DNA of 64,000 nucleotides from Mumia flava (GTDB lineage: Bacteria > Actinomycetota > Actinomycetes > Propionibacteriales > Nocardioidaceae): contig NZ_PGEZ01000001.1 of assembly GCF_002797495.1 (NCBI RefSeq), positions 2,666,001 through 2,730,000 of the forward strand, in the 5' to 3' direction. The position numbers and the translations under genes were made by a program. Shown here piece after piece: positions 11,549-19,557 of this stretch; positions within the stretch are counted from its first letter, which is position 1, and each line of letters begins with the position of its first letter. Under the pieces are notes generated by a model. The model was given only the letters and a program-made list of their open reading frames with translations. It was not told where the DNA came from and did not search any database.

Positions 11549-11998
11549 GTGCCTGACGCGACCGTGACCATCCACACCGACGGCGCCTGCCTCGGCAACC
11601 CCGGCCCCGGAGGGTGGGGCGCCGTGCTGCGCTCCGGGGACCACGTGAAGGAGCTGCACGGGGGTGATCCCGCGACCACGAACAACCGGATGGAGCTGAT
11701 GGCCGCCATCGCGGCGCTCGAGGCGCTGACCCGCCCGGCCGAGGTCGACCTGCACACCGACAGCAGCTACGTGCGCAACGGGATCCTGTCCTGGCTGGCC
11801 GGCTGGAAGGCCAACGGCTGGCGCACGTCGGCCAAGAAGCCGGTCAAGAACGAGGACCTGTGGCGCCGGCTCGACGAGGCGGCCGCGCGGCACGAGGTGC
11901 GCTGGCACTGGGTGAAGGGCCACTCCGGCGACCCCGGCAACGAGCGGGCCGACGAGCTCGCCGGCCTCGGCGCCCGCGAGGCGCAGGCTCAGCGGTAG
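11549..11998 (+). CDS. rnhA: ribonuclease HI
   Basis: A 149-residue enzyme that cuts RNA in RNA-DNA hybrids. All catalytic positions are visible: Asp11 in [12 protein letters not shown], Glu49 in [10 protein letters not shown], Asp71 in LHTDSSYV, His125 in VKGHSG and Asp135 in NERADELA. The basic handle ([20 protein letters not shown]) used for substrate binding is present, so this resembles the E. coli type rather than a degenerate homologue. It starts at GTG 11549, with a -10-like hexamer 6 nt upstream. Its last codons lie in a 23-nt segment duplicated at the end of the convergent yajQ gene. Confidence 0.95.
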   Translation: MPDATVTIHTDGACLGNPGPGGWGAVLRSGDHVKELHGGDPATTNNRMELMAAIAALEALTRPAEVDLHTDSSYVRNGILSWLAGWKANGWRTSAKKPVKNEDLWRRLDEAAARHEVRWHWVKGHSGDPGNERADELAGLGAREAQAQR

Positions 11999-12045
11999 CT
12001 CGTGAACCGGCGGACCTCGTGACTCAGCGGTAGTTCGTGAACTGG
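11988..12045. repeat. 23-nt duplication joining the 3' ends of rnhA and yajQ
   Basis: Positions 11988-12010 and 12023-12045 match at 21 of 23 bases; both copies begin CTCAGCGGTAG, then CTCGTGAACCGG or TTCGTGAACTGG. Copy 1 carries the rnhA stop codon (TAG). Copy 2, read on the minus strand, encodes the end of YajQ (FTNYR-stop). One copy probably arose from the other. Confidence 0.7.
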
Positions 12046-12518
12046 ACCGCGAAGTCCAGCTCGGCACCCTTGACGAGGGCGATCACGGCCTGGAGGTCGT
12101 CGCGCTTCTTACTCGTGACCCGCAGCTCGTCGCCCTGGATCTGGACCTTGACGCCCTTCGGGCCCTCGTCGCGGATCAGCTTGGAGACCTTCTTCGCCTG
12201 CTCCTGGCTGATCCCCTCGGAGAACGTCCCGTTGATCACCGACTCCTTGCCGGACTGCTTGGGGTCGCTCGCCTCGAGGGTCTTCAGCGAGACGCCGCGC
12301 TTGACCAGCTTGTCCTTGAGCACGTCCAGGACCGCGAGCGCGCGCTCGTCGGCGTTGGCCCGGATCACCACGCCGTGATCGCCGCTGCGCTCGATCGACG
12401 CGCCGGTGTTCTTGAAGTCGTAACGCGTCGAGATCTCCCGGGCGGCCTGGTTGATCGCGTTGTCCACCTCCGCCTGGTCGAGCTTGCTCACGATGTCGAA
12501 CGAGGAGTCCGCGGCCAT
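12024..12518 (-). CDS. YajQ family cyclic-di-GMP/nucleotide-binding protein
   Basis: A 164-residue protein, the full family length, from ATG 12518 with a good ribosome binding site (GGAAGGAC) 4-5 nt upstream. Longer frames are rejected because they would read through the tRNA-Tyr gene. Typical YajQ sequence is present: [18 protein letters not shown] at the N-terminus, TRYDFKNTG near residue 33 and [19 protein letters not shown] in the second ferredoxin-like half. Family members bind nucleotides, and some bind cyclic di-GMP; the role in this organism is unknown. Confidence 0.93.
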   Translation of the reverse strand: MAADSSFDIVSKLDQAEVDNAINQAAREISTRYDFKNTGASIERSGDHGVVIRANADERALAVLDVLKDKLVKRGVSLKTLEASDPKQSGKESVINGTFSEGISQEQAKKVSKLIRDEGPKGVKVQIQGDELRVTSKKRDDLQAVIALVKGAELDFAVQFTNYR

Positions 12519-12551
12519 GTCCGTCCTTCCGGGTGGGCAGCGTCCCCCGGA

Positions 12552-12581
12552 TTCAGCCGGCTGGGATCGCTGCGCTAGAGT
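12552..12581 (+). promoter_or_regulatory. candidate promoter of tRNA-Tyr
   Basis: A TTCAGC -35-like hexamer at 12552-12557 and TAGAGT at 12576-12581, 18 nt apart. The tRNA begins 34 nt after the -10. The -35 is a weak match. Confidence 0.3.
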
Positions 12582-12615
12582 CGTGTGCGTTGCTCGCTCA
12601 GAGTAACGACCACCC

Positions 12616-12697
12616 GGCAGGTTGCCCGAGCGGCCAAAGGGAGCTGACTGTAAATCAGCCGGCGTAGCCTTCAGAGGTTCGAATCCTCTACCTGCCA
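12616..12697 (+). tRNA. tRNA-Tyr (GTA)
   Basis: 82 nt, folding as a class II tRNA with a long variable arm. The acceptor GGCAGGT pairs with ACCTGCC (12690-12696), and the discriminator is A12697. The anticodon stem GCTGA/TCAGC encloses loop CTGTAAA, with anticodon GTA at 12650-12652. The T-arm GAGG-TTCGAAT-CCTC is standard. CCA is not encoded. Confidence 0.95.
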
Positions 12698-12707
12698 CGG
12701 GAGACGC

Positions 12708-12747
12708 CGACAGGGGCGGGACCGCGTGTGCGGTCCCGCCCCTGTCG
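12708..12747. terminator. strong bidirectional hairpin terminator
   Basis: An 18-bp perfect GC-rich stem (12708-12725 with 12730-12747) closed by loop GTGT. It lies between tRNA-Tyr (plus) and the end of the convergent minus-strand gene at 12757, so it can serve both. There is no U-tract, as is usual in actinobacteria. Confidence 0.75.
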
Positions 12748-12756
12748 CGTTGCTGG

Positions 12757-14826
12757 TCACCCCAGATCAGGCGGCCGGTCGACCCAGAGGCGGGCGGTGA
12801 ACTGGCCCTGCAGGGTGCGCTGAGGGCTGGCCTCGTTCGCTGATCCGGTCAGCGTCACCAACCTCTGCTCCGGGAACCATCGGGAGTCGGTGACCCCCAG
12901 CAGGCTGCTCCCGCCGGCGACCGCGAGGTCGCTGACTCGCTCCGTGATCGCGCCGCCGCAGCTGCTCGTGCGGGTCTTCGCCTCGAGGGGCTGTGCCCAT
13001 CGGATCGCGCCCCAGCCCGTGCCCGGGCTGAGGGAGACGGCGAACTCGTGGGGGTCCACTCCGTCGCCGCTCGCCCGCTGGGACCACCAGTCGTCAGCAC
13101 ACCACTTGTAGTGCCCGTCCTGGGCGTAGTCGGCGACGTACCAGACGTCGCCGTCGTCGCCGGGGCTGTCGGAGAGGTTCGCGAGCGTCCCGTCGTCCGA
13201 CCAGGTGATCCGCGCGTCGTCGCTGTATCCGATGTACCAGCGCATCCGCGTCTGCACCCGACGGTCGAGACCGGACGACGTCGGCCCGTCCTGAATCTCG
13301 TCGTAGGTCATCTCGATCGTGCCGTTGACGGGGTGGCACCAGGTGAACTCCGGTGCTTCGTAGCCGAACAGCTGGATCTGCCGCGAGAGCCCGAGCCAAC
13401 GGATCAGGTCGTGACGGTTCATCACCCGGCACGGCCGCATCTCGTCGAGGCAGTTGCGCGCGCCCACTCTCAGCGCTTCGAAGACTGCGTCCTTCCAGCC
13501 CTCCCGGGCGGTGTTGAACAGCAGCTCGAAGTTCCTGATCGAGCCCAGGACGAAGTTCGCGTACTTCTCGGCTGCTGCGCAGTCGGTGCGAATCGACGCC
13601 AGCTTGGGCCGGACGAGGTTCTCGTACCACTCGTCGCTCAACCGCTGCAGCTCCTCGTGGACACCGTCGAGCGGCTCGCCGGAATCGAGCAGGTGGTCGC
13701 GGTTCTGCCGCATGAGGTCGTTCATCTGGGTCGACAGCGATGCCTGGTAATCGGCCGGGGAGAAGTAGCTCGACGGCGACGCCGCCCCACCCGTGACGGA
13801 CGCCAGCACGATGCTCGCGGTCGAGAAGTGCGACACGGCGACCGCGAGCCGGTCCGGGTCGGGCAGGAGCAGCCCGGGCTCGGTCTGCGACCCGTCGTTC
13901 TGCCCGATCACGGCTACGGCGGGGCGTGCCGTGCCGCCGGTCGCGGGGACGACGGTCATCGTGGCGGGCTCGAGCATCGTCAGCCCGTCCGGCGCCAGCG
14001 AGAGCCCGATCGGACGCGACCCGACGGCTGCCGTCCCCGCGAGGGAGGCGATCGGGGTTGCGGTGATCGTCACCGGCCCGAACAGCGCGTCCTTCGGCAC
14101 GGCGAGAGTGATCCGGTCCCCGGTGGCTGTGGTGACGGCGATCTCACCGCCCGACTCGTCGATCGTCTTCGTGACCGCACGCGACTCGTCCACGGTGACG
14201 GCCGCCGTACGGCCCGGTGCGGTCGGCACGTCGCGCGGATACCAGTACGCGTCGCCGGAACGGACGAACGCATCGACGGTGGCGCTGGGCGGACCGGCGA
14301 AGCCATCGGGCTTCGGCGGCTTGGGCTTCGGCCGGGGCGCCGTGACCGAGATCCGCGACCGGCTGGCGCGACAGTTGTTGCCCTCACGCCTCTCCTTGAC
14401 CCGGCGTCCCGGGTCGGCGCACGCGATCACGTAGTACCGCGCCGGCCGGGTCGATGACGGGACCCTGACGGTACGCGAGACGGTGGTGCGCTTGCGTGCG
14501 CGGAGCGCCCTCAGTCCCGCCTTGCCGAGGAGGCGGTCCTGGCCGCTGCGACGACGGTCGGTCGAGATCCAGATGCCGACCGTGGTGCTGCGAGCCTTCG
14601 CCTTCCTGGAGGCGTTGCGGACGATGGCGCGCACGCGGATCGACTTCCCGCGGAGCACGGTCCGGGGCGGGTCGGCGACCTTCGTGACGACGAGGTCGGG
14701 TCGCTTGTGCTTGCGTTCCGCACCGCGTTCGGCGCCCTGGGCGGGCGCGCCCAGCGTCGCGCCCACGAGGGCGGTGGTGGCGAGCAGCGCGGCGAGCGCA
14801 GCGCCGGCGCGCGGGATCGGGACCAC
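12757..14826 (-). CDS. secreted protein with N-terminal CARDB-type domain, function unknown
   Basis: A 689-residue protein. I start it at GTG 14826, which has GGAGG 7 nt upstream and opens on a signal peptide ([20 protein letters not shown], cut near AQGAE). Residues ~43-162 look like a CARDB adhesion-type beta-sandwich ([18 protein letters not shown], ending in the typical EGNNC). A Pro/Lys linker follows, then ~200 residues resembling a ZU5/Ig-like region ([20 protein letters not shown]), and a C-terminal half with several cysteines that I do not recognise. It has no membrane anchor or sorting signal, so it is probably released or wall-associated. No function should be assigned. Confidence 0.75.
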   Translation of the reverse strand: MVPIPRAGAALAALLATTALVGATLGAPAQGAERGAERKHKRPDLVVTKVADPPRTVLRGKSIRVRAIVRNASRKAKARSTTVGIWISTDRRRSGQDRLLGKAGLRALRARKRTTVSRTVRVPSSTRPARYYVIACADPGRRVKERREGNNCRASRSRISVTAPRPKPKPPKPDGFAGPPSATVDAFVRSGDAYWYPRDVPTAPGRTAAVTVDESRAVTKTIDESGGEIAVTTATGDRITLAVPKDALFGPVTITATPIASLAGTAAVGSRPIGLSLAPDGLTMLEPATMTVVPATGGTARPAVAVIGQNDGSQTEPGLLLPDPDRLAVAVSHFSTASIVLASVTGGAASPSSYFSPADYQASLSTQMNDLMRQNRDHLLDSGEPLDGVHEELQRLSDEWYENLVRPKLASIRTDCAAAEKYANFVLGSIRNFELLFNTAREGWKDAVFEALRVGARNCLDEMRPCRVMNRHDLIRWLGLSRQIQLFGYEAPEFTWCHPVNGTIEMTYDEIQDGPTSSGLDRRVQTRMRWYIGYSDDARITWSDDGTLANLSDSPGDDGDVWYVADYAQDGHYKWCADDWWSQRASGDGVDPHEFAVSLSPGTGWGAIRWAQPLEAKTRTSSCGGAITERVSDLAVAGGSSLLGVTDSRWFPEQRLVTLTGSANEASPQRTLQGQFTARLWVDRPPDLG

Positions 14827-14955
14827 GGTGGTACCTCCGACGTCGAGGAGACAGACCTCCCGACGTTCGCAGACCGGCGACGCGGGTCGCATCGTCCAGG
14901 CTGGTGATCCGCGTCCACCTCGCGGATGACGCCGAGGCACCGTTGAGACGCGACC

Positions 14956-16125
14956 TCAGCGCTGCGCATCGAGCACGGCGGACGTGAAGTCGTCGGGCGA
15001 CAGTGCGTCCGGGTCGTCCGGCGTGGTCCCCATCCGGACCGCGACGATCCCCTCCGACGGGATCACGGCCACGATCTGCTTGCCGAGCCCGAGCGCCCAG
15101 AACGCATCCCGCGGGGCCTGCGGTGCGAGGCGTCGCGCGGCCGGCCGGGTGGCGCCGCCCGTGCCGGGCTCTTCGGCTCCGGTGGCCGGGAGCGCGCCGA
15201 GCACGGTGCCCTTGCGGTTGACCCACCACAGCAGCCCGTACGCGGCGTTGAGGTCCGACGAAGAGCCGCCCGTCGCCTCCTCGACGTAGTCGGCCGAGAC
15301 GATCTGCTGGTCGCCCCACGCACCGTCGCGCATCATCATCAGCCCGAACCGTGCGAGGTCGAGGCAGGACGCGTTCACCCCCGCGTACGTCGTGGTGTTG
15401 CCCGCCCGGTCCGTGCCCCAGTAGGTCCGCGACATCTGCAACGGACGCAGCAGGTGCTGGCGGGCGTACTCGGCCGGCTCCTCGCCGGTCGCCGCCGACA
15501 GCACCGCCTCGAGGGTCTGGATCGCCGCGTTGTTGTAGTGCCACACGGTCCCGGGCGCAGCGTCCTGGGACAGCCCGACGGCGAAGGCCGTCTTGTCACG
15601 CGCCTGGAGCGCCATCTCCTGGTAGTCCGTCTCGACGTCCCAGTGCCGACCGGAGACGTTCGCGAGCAGGTCCCGGATCGTCACCGCGCCCGCCGGCGTG
15701 TCCCGCCAGGCCGGGATGTACCGCGCCGCCCGGTCGTCGAGGTCCAGCAGACCCTGGTCCGCCGCGATCCCGACCAGGACCGAGGTGAACGACTTCGTCA
15801 CCGAGAACGCCGGCCCCATCGCGTCCGGCGCCTCGCCGTCGAACGTCGTGAAGTGGACCAGCTCGCCGTCGCGGACGACGGCGAAGCAGTTCGTCCGCTG
15901 CGATCCGAACCGCCGGTCGAGCCGTGCCAGCGCGTCGGGGTCGAACCCGGCGTCGGCGGGCGCCGTACGGTCCCACTCCGAGCCCGGCACGGGCGGTCCC
16001 GTCGGGGTGTCCGACGAGGGCGACGCGGTGTCCTGCGAGCTCGTGATCTCGGGCGCGTCGGGGGCCGAGCAGGCGGCGAGCGCGAGCGCCAGCGCGAGCG
16101 CGGAGGCGACGCGGTTCAGGGGCAT
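14956..16125 (-). CDS. serine hydrolase lipoprotein, beta-lactamase/penicillin-binding fold
   Basis: A 389-residue protein with a lipobox (LAAC, Cys19), so likely anchored to the outer face of the membrane. The beta-lactamase (class C/DD-peptidase) family motifs are Ser108-x-x-Lys111 (FSVTKSFTS) and Tyr197-x-Asn199 (WHYNNAAI). The domain covers ~55-385. Homologues include esterases, DD-peptidases and 6-aminohexanoate-dimer-hydrolase-like enzymes; nothing in the sequence decides between them, so resistance should not be inferred. Only 15 nt separate its start from the plus-strand tRNA-Thr promoter region. A GACAAT hexamer lies 6 nt before the ATG. Confidence 0.88.
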   Translation of the reverse strand: MPLNRVASALALALALAACSAPDAPEITSSQDTASPSSDTPTGPPVPGSEWDRTAPADAGFDPDALARLDRRFGSQRTNCFAVVRDGELVHFTTFDGEAPDAMGPAFSVTKSFTSVLVGIAADQGLLDLDDRAARYIPAWRDTPAGAVTIRDLLANVSGRHWDVETDYQEMALQARDKTAFAVGLSQDAAPGTVWHYNNAAIQTLEAVLSAATGEEPAEYARQHLLRPLQMSRTYWGTDRAGNTTTYAGVNASCLDLARFGLMMMRDGAWGDQQIVSADYVEEATGGSSSDLNAAYGLLWWVNRKGTVLGALPATGAEEPGTGGATRPAARRLAPQAPRDAFWALGLGKQIVAVIPSEGIVAVRMGTTPDDPDALSPDDFTSAVLDAQR

Positions 16126-16180
16126 GGGACCATTGTCCCCCGGTCCCGTGGGTGACTCAGATCTCGCGGCGACCCCGGAT

Positions 16181-16209
16181 TTCGGTTCCCGTCGGCGGCC
16201 GTGTATCTT
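16181..16209 (+). promoter_or_regulatory. candidate promoter of the tRNA-Thr/tRNA-Met/rpmG unit
   Basis: TTCGGT (16181-16186) and TATCTT (16204-16209) with a 17-nt spacer, 21 nt before the mature tRNA-Thr. This region is more AT-rich than its surroundings. The same TTCGGT-N17 arrangement precedes the LPATG gene. Confidence 0.45.
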
Positions 16210-16230
16210 TGCTTCTCGGTTCGCCGATTC

Positions 16231-16303
16231 GCCCCTTTAGCTCAGTCGGCAGAGCGTCTCCATGGTAAGGAGAAGGTCTACGGTTCGATTCCGTAAAGGG
16301 GCT
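16231..16303 (+). tRNA. tRNA-Thr (GGT)
   Basis: 73 nt. The acceptor GCCCCTT pairs with AAGGGGC (16296-16302). The anticodon stem TCTCC/GGAGA encloses loop ATGGTAA, with anticodon GGT at 16264-16266. The T-arm TACGG-TTCGATT-CCGTA is intact. No encoded CCA. Confidence 0.95.
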
Positions 16304-16355
16304 CTGAGTCCCACCCGTGCCCCCGCCGAGCAGGTGGAGGTGCGGGTGGACGCAT

Positions 16356-16429
16356 GGCGGGGTAGCTCAGGTGGTTAGAGCACACGGCTCATAATCGTGG
16401 TGTCGCGGGTTCGAGTCCCGCCCCCGCTA
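16356..16429 (+). tRNA. tRNA-Met (CAT), elongator type
   Basis: 74 nt. The acceptor GGCGGGG pairs with CCCCGCT, with a terminal G-U pair. Anticodon loop CTCATAA has anticodon CAT. The T-arm GCGGG-TTCGAGT-CCCGC is intact. The anticodon stem lacks the three G-C pairs of initiators and the acceptor end is paired, so this is an elongator. It lies 44 nt before rpmG and is probably cotranscribed. Confidence 0.93.
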
Positions 16430-16473
16430 CAAAGTCGACAGCAGCAAGTTCCAGCGAAGAATGAGGCAGTCTC

Positions 16474-16644
16474 GTGGCCAGCAAGAGCTCTGACATCCGC
16501 CCCAAGGTGACCTTGGCGTGCACCGAGTGCAAGCGGCGCAACTACATCACGAAGAAGAACCGCCGCAACGACCCCGATCGTCTCGAGCTCAAGAAGTTCT
16601 GCCCGAACGACCGGCGTCACACGGTTCACCGCGAGACCCGCTGA
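16474..16644 (+). CDS. rpmG: 50S ribosomal protein L33
   Basis: A 56-residue protein from GTG 16474, opening [20 protein letters not shown]. It matches the chromosomal L33 found beside secE in actinobacteria ([20 protein letters not shown]). L33 comes in zinc-binding (C+) and zinc-free forms. Here the first pair CTEC is intact, but the second, normally CPxC, reads Cys-Pro-Asn-Asp (codons TGC CCG AAC GAC). One of four zinc ligands is therefore replaced by Asp. It could still bind zinc through Asp or His, or be a C+ form losing its metal. Confidence 0.92.
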   Translation: MASKSSDIRPKVTLACTECKRRNYITKKNRRNDPDRLELKKFCPNDRRHTVHRETR

Positions 16645-16679
16645 CCATCAGCCTGCTGCTCGTCAGCCTCGACACCGTC

Positions 16680-16710
16680 CGGGGTCCTCGCCGTCGCGGC
16701 GCGGACCCCG
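16680..16710 (+). terminator. hairpin after rpmG
   Basis: A 13-bp stem with one mismatch (16680-16692 with 16698-16710, CGGGGTCC against GGACCCCG) and a 5-nt loop. It lies between rpmG and murB. Confidence 0.5.
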
Positions 16711-16737
16711 TCGTCGTTCCCAGGAGCCTGTGCCCGG

Positions 16738-17769
16738 ATGCGTGACCTCTTCGTCCTCGCCCCGCTGACGACCCTGCGGATCGGCGGCCCGGCCCGCGAC
16801 ATCGTCGAGGTCGTCGACCTCGAGGACGCCGTCGAGACGATCGGACGCCTGGACGCCTCCGACGAGCCGGTCCTCGTCCTCGGCGGCGGGAGCAACGTCG
16901 TCGTCGCCGACGAGGGCTTCGACGGCACCGTCGTGCTGGTCCGCAACCGCGGTCTGACCGTCGACTCCGACCCGTGCAGCGGCGCCACGCTCACGGTCGC
17001 GGCCGGCGAGACCTGGGACGACCTGGTCGCGCACGCCGTCGACGTCGGCTGGGTCGGGATCGAGTGCCTGTCGGGCATCCCCGGGCTGGTCGGCGGCACT
17101 CCGATCCAGAACGTCGGCGCCTACGGCCAGGAGGTCTCCGACACGATCGCCCGCGTCCGGACGTACGACCGGGTGCAGCGCCGCGTGGTCACCTTCTCGG
17201 CCGCCGACTGCGGATTCGGCTACCGGACGAGCCGCTTCAAGGCCGAGCCCGGCCGCTTCGTCGTGCTCGACGTGACGTTCCAGCTGCGGCTGGGGACGCA
17301 GAGCGCCCCGGTGCGGTACGCCGAGCTCGCGCGGGCGCTCGGGATCGAGGTGGGGGAGCGGGCTCCGCTCGCCGACGTCCGCGAGGCCGTGCTCGGGCTG
17401 CGGGCCGGCAAGGGCATGGTGCTCGACGACGCCGACCACGACACCTGGAGCGCCGGCTCGTTCTTCACCAACCCCCTGCTGCCGGTCGAGGTCGCGGAGA
17501 CGCTCCCCGCGGACGCGCCGCGCTACTCCCAGCCCGACGGCACCGTGAAGACCAGCGCGGCGTGGCTGATCGAGCGCGCCGGCTTCGGCAAGGGGTACGG
17601 GGAGGGCGCTGCCCGCATCTCCACGAAGCACAGCCTCGCGCTGACGAACCGCGGCGGCGCCACCGCGTACGAGCTGCTGGCGCTGGCGCGCGAGATCCGA
17701 GCGGGTGTGGAGGCGAAGTTCGGCGTCGTGCTGCAGAACGAGCCCGTGCTCGTCGGCGCCACCCTCTGA
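16738..17769 (+). CDS. murB: UDP-N-acetylmuramate dehydrogenase
   Basis: A 343-residue flavoenzyme that reduces UDP-GlcNAc-enolpyruvate to UDP-MurNAc with NADPH in the cytoplasm, committing the precursor to peptidoglycan. FAD-binding motifs: TTLRIGGPA at residue 10, VLGGGSNVVVADEGF near 48, and SGIPGLVGGTPIQNVGAYGQ near 115. The catalytic serine region AGSFFTNPLL and the C-terminal domain (AAWLIERAGFGKG, then ISTKHSLALTN) are complete. AGGAG lies 11 nt before the ATG. It has the usual actinobacterial position after rpmG, but the MaoC-type dehydratase genes often found between them are absent. Confidence 0.96.
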   Translation: MRDLFVLAPLTTLRIGGPARDIVEVVDLEDAVETIGRLDASDEPVLVLGGGSNVVVADEGFDGTVVLVRNRGLTVDSDPCSGATLTVAAGETWDDLVAHAVDVGWVGIECLSGIPGLVGGTPIQNVGAYGQEVSDTIARVRTYDRVQRRVVTFSAADCGFGYRTSRFKAEPGRFVVLDVTFQLRLGTQSAPVRYAELARALGIEVGERAPLADVREAVLGLRAGKGMVLDDADHDTWSAGSFFTNPLLPVEVAETLPADAPRYSQPDGTVKTSAAWLIERAGFGKGYGEGAARISTKHSLALTNRGGATAYELLALAREIRAGVEAKFGVVLQNEPVLVGATL

Positions 17770-17790
17770 CTCCGCCCGCCCGAGGTGGTG

Positions 17791-17917
17791 TCCGTCATCC
17801 CGTACCGATCTGCGGCCCACTCCCTCGGCGGTGACCTGTGACGGATGACCGCGCCGCCCATCCGTCACCCTGCACCGATCTGCGGCCCACTCCCTCGGCG
17901 GTGACCTGTGACGGATG
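17791..17917. repeat. 57-nt direct repeat with self-complementary ends
   Basis: Two copies, 17791-17847 and 17861-17917, differ at three bases (all within the first 13 nt) and are separated by 13 nt (period 70). Each begins TCCGTCAC or TCCGTCAT and ends GTGACGGA plus TG, so the ends are inverted repeats of each other and a copy can fold. The core includes GATCTGCGGCCCACTCCCTC. It lies between convergent murB and add and has no coding role. It looks like an interspersed extragenic palindrome or a small transposable relic. Confidence 0.75.
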
Positions 17918-17936
17918 CGGTCGGGGCGGTGGCGCG

Positions 17937-18962
17937 TCAGGCGCGGTCGTCGGGGGCGGCGAGCCAGGCGTCGATGTCGGCGAGCGCCTTCGCCGCCAGC
18001 TCGGGCGGTGCGTACGAACCGCGGATCGACATCCGAGCCAGCTCCGCGAGCTCGGCGTCGGAGAAGTCCTGCGCCGCCCGCAGCGCCGCGTACTGCCCGG
18101 CCAGTCGCGCCCCGAACAGCAGCGGGTCGTCCGCGCCGAGCGCGACGCCGACGCCGGCGTCCATCAGCGTCCGGACCGGAACCTCCTCGAGCGTGTCGTA
18201 GACCCCGAGCGCGACGTTGGACGAGGGGCAGACCTCGAGCGTGATGCCGGCCTCGGCGATCCTGCGCAGCACCGCGGGGTCCTCCACGCAGCGGACGCCG
18301 TGGCCGATCCGATCGGGGTGCAGGTGCTCCAGCACCGCCGCGATGCTGTCCGGCCCGCGCAGCTCGCCGCCGTGCGGCATGCTGTGCAGCCCGCCGCGCC
18401 GGGCGATGTCGAACGCGCGCCCGAACGACGCGGTCTCGCCCCGCCGCTCGTCGTTGGAGAGTCCGAACCCGATCACTCCACGGTCGGCGTACTGCGAGGC
18501 CAGCCGTGCGAGCGTGCGTGCGTCGAGCGGGTGCCGGGTCCGGTTGGAGGCGATCACGACGGCCATCCGCAGCCCGGTCGCGGCCTCGGCGGAGCGTACG
18601 CAGTCCAGGACGAGATCGGTGAACTCGGTGATCCCGCCGAACTTCGCGCCGTACCCGGACGGGTCCACCTGGATCTCCGTCCACACCGCACCGTCGGCGG
18701 TGTCGTCCTCGGCGACCTCTCGGACCAGGCGCGCGACGTCCTCGGGGGTCCGCAGCACCGACCGCGCCGTGTCGTACAGCCGCTGGAAGCGGAACCACCC
18801 CTTCTCGTCGGTCGCGCGGAGCAGCGGCGGCCACTCCTCGACCAGCGCCGCGGGCAGGCGTACGCCGTCCCGCTCGGCCAGCTCGACCAGCGTGCCGTGA
18901 CGCATCGAGCCGGTGAAGTGGAGGTGCAGGTGAGCCTTCGGGAGCGCGTCGATCGGCCGCAT
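17937..18962 (-). CDS. add: adenosine deaminase
   Basis: A 341-residue zinc hydrolase converting (deoxy)adenosine to (deoxy)inosine for purine salvage. I start it at ATG 18962, which has GAGG 5 nt upstream and opens MRPIDALPKAHLHLHFTGSM; a longer frame to 19025 lacks a ribosome binding site. Zinc and catalytic motifs: HLHLHFTGS (residues 11-19), MPHGGELRGP (His plus catalytic Glu), RIGHGVRC, and ALGADDPLLF with the paired aspartates. The more common substrate-site motif SxNTDDP reads LGADDP here, so adenosine is likely but not certain as the main substrate. It is convergent with murB across the direct repeat. Confidence 0.9.
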   Translation of the reverse strand: MRPIDALPKAHLHLHFTGSMRHGTLVELAERDGVRLPAALVEEWPPLLRATDEKGWFRFQRLYDTARSVLRTPEDVARLVREVAEDDTADGAVWTEIQVDPSGYGAKFGGITEFTDLVLDCVRSAEAATGLRMAVVIASNRTRHPLDARTLARLASQYADRGVIGFGLSNDERRGETASFGRAFDIARRGGLHSMPHGGELRGPDSIAAVLEHLHPDRIGHGVRCVEDPAVLRRIAEAGITLEVCPSSNVALGVYDTLEEVPVRTLMDAGVGVALGADDPLLFGARLAGQYAALRAAQDFSDAELAELARMSIRGSYAPPELAAKALADIDAWLAAPDDRA

Positions 18963-19030
18963 CAGCACCTCGGGGGTCGGGCCGCGCACGACGGCGGCGG
19001 GATCGGCATGGCGCCATGCTGCCATCCGGT

Positions 19031-19060
19031 TCGACGCCGCGCTGGCCCACCCCGTACACT
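19031..19060 (+). promoter_or_regulatory. candidate promoter of tRNA-Trp/secE/nusG
   Basis: TCGACG (19031-19036) and TACACT (19055-19060) with an 18-nt spacer, about 90 nt before tRNA-Trp and divergent from add. Confidence 0.4.
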
Positions 19061-19148
19061 TGACGACCGGTGGAAAGATCCACTGTGTCGGCATGCCCTG
19101 GGGCCGGTCGGCGCGGGGGTCGAAGGTCTGCACGAAGGACGACACCGA

Positions 19149-19221
19149 AGGGCAGTAGCTCAACTGGCAGAGCATCGGTCTCCAAAACCGAAGGTTGGGG
19201 GTTCAAGTCCCTCCTGCCCTG
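19149..19221 (+). tRNA. tRNA-Trp (CCA)
   Basis: 73 nt. The acceptor AGGGCAG pairs with CTGCCCT (19214-19220), and the discriminator is G. The anticodon stem TCGGT/ACCGA encloses loop CTCCAAA, with anticodon CCA at 19182-19184. It sits 76 nt before secE, the conserved actinobacterial arrangement. Confidence 0.95.
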
Positions 19222-19297
19222 CGAGAGCAGGGTCCGCCGCCCGGCGGGCGCACGAAGAGAAGACCAGAGACGACCAGGACCAAGGAGCGCATCAGCG

Positions 19298-19525
19298 ATG
19301 AGCGAGACCTCCAGCGCACCGACCGAGAGTCGGCGTCCGCAGCGGACCTCTCCGCTCACGTTCTACCGCCAGGTCGTCGCCGAGCTGCGCAAGGTCGTCT
19401 GGCCGACCCGTCCGCAGCTGATCAACTACTTCTTCGTGGTGCTGGTGTTCGTGGTCGTGATGATGGGCATCATCGCGGGCCTCGACTACGGGTTCGGCAA
19501 GCTCGTGTTCTGGCTCTTCTCCTGA
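19298..19525 (+). CDS. secE: preprotein translocase subunit SecE
   Basis: A 75-residue protein with one membrane helix, the short actinobacterial form. The conserved amphipathic stretch [17 protein letters not shown] precedes the transmembrane segment ([20 protein letters not shown]). SecE clamps the two halves of SecY in the translocon. AAGGAG lies 10 nt before the ATG. nusG follows after 32 nt, the standard secE-nusG pair. Confidence 0.96.
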   Translation: MSETSSAPTESRRPQRTSPLTFYRQVVAELRKVVWPTRPQLINYFFVVLVFVVVMMGIIAGLDYGFGKLVFWLFS

Positions 19526-19557
19526 CCCGCACCACCGACGACACAGAAAGGGGCACC

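Noticed and set aside
12616-12697. tRNA-Tyr as an integration site of a genomic island
   Set aside because: No integrase is present in the window and no duplicated tRNA 3' end was seen downstream within reach; the neighbouring gene does not look phage-derived.
14956-16125. The serine hydrolase as a beta-lactamase resistance gene
   Set aside because: SxxK and YxN only place it in the broad fold. The lipoprotein form and lack of a resistance context favour an esterase or DD-peptidase-like role.
18962-19025. A longer adenosine deaminase start at 19025
   Set aside because: It has no ribosome binding site, while ATG 18962 has GAGG at good spacing and begins just before the conserved HLHLH motif.
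16663-19359. An 898-codon minus-strand frame covering murB and add
   Set aside because: It runs antisense through murB and out of frame through add. Both real genes have full motif sets.
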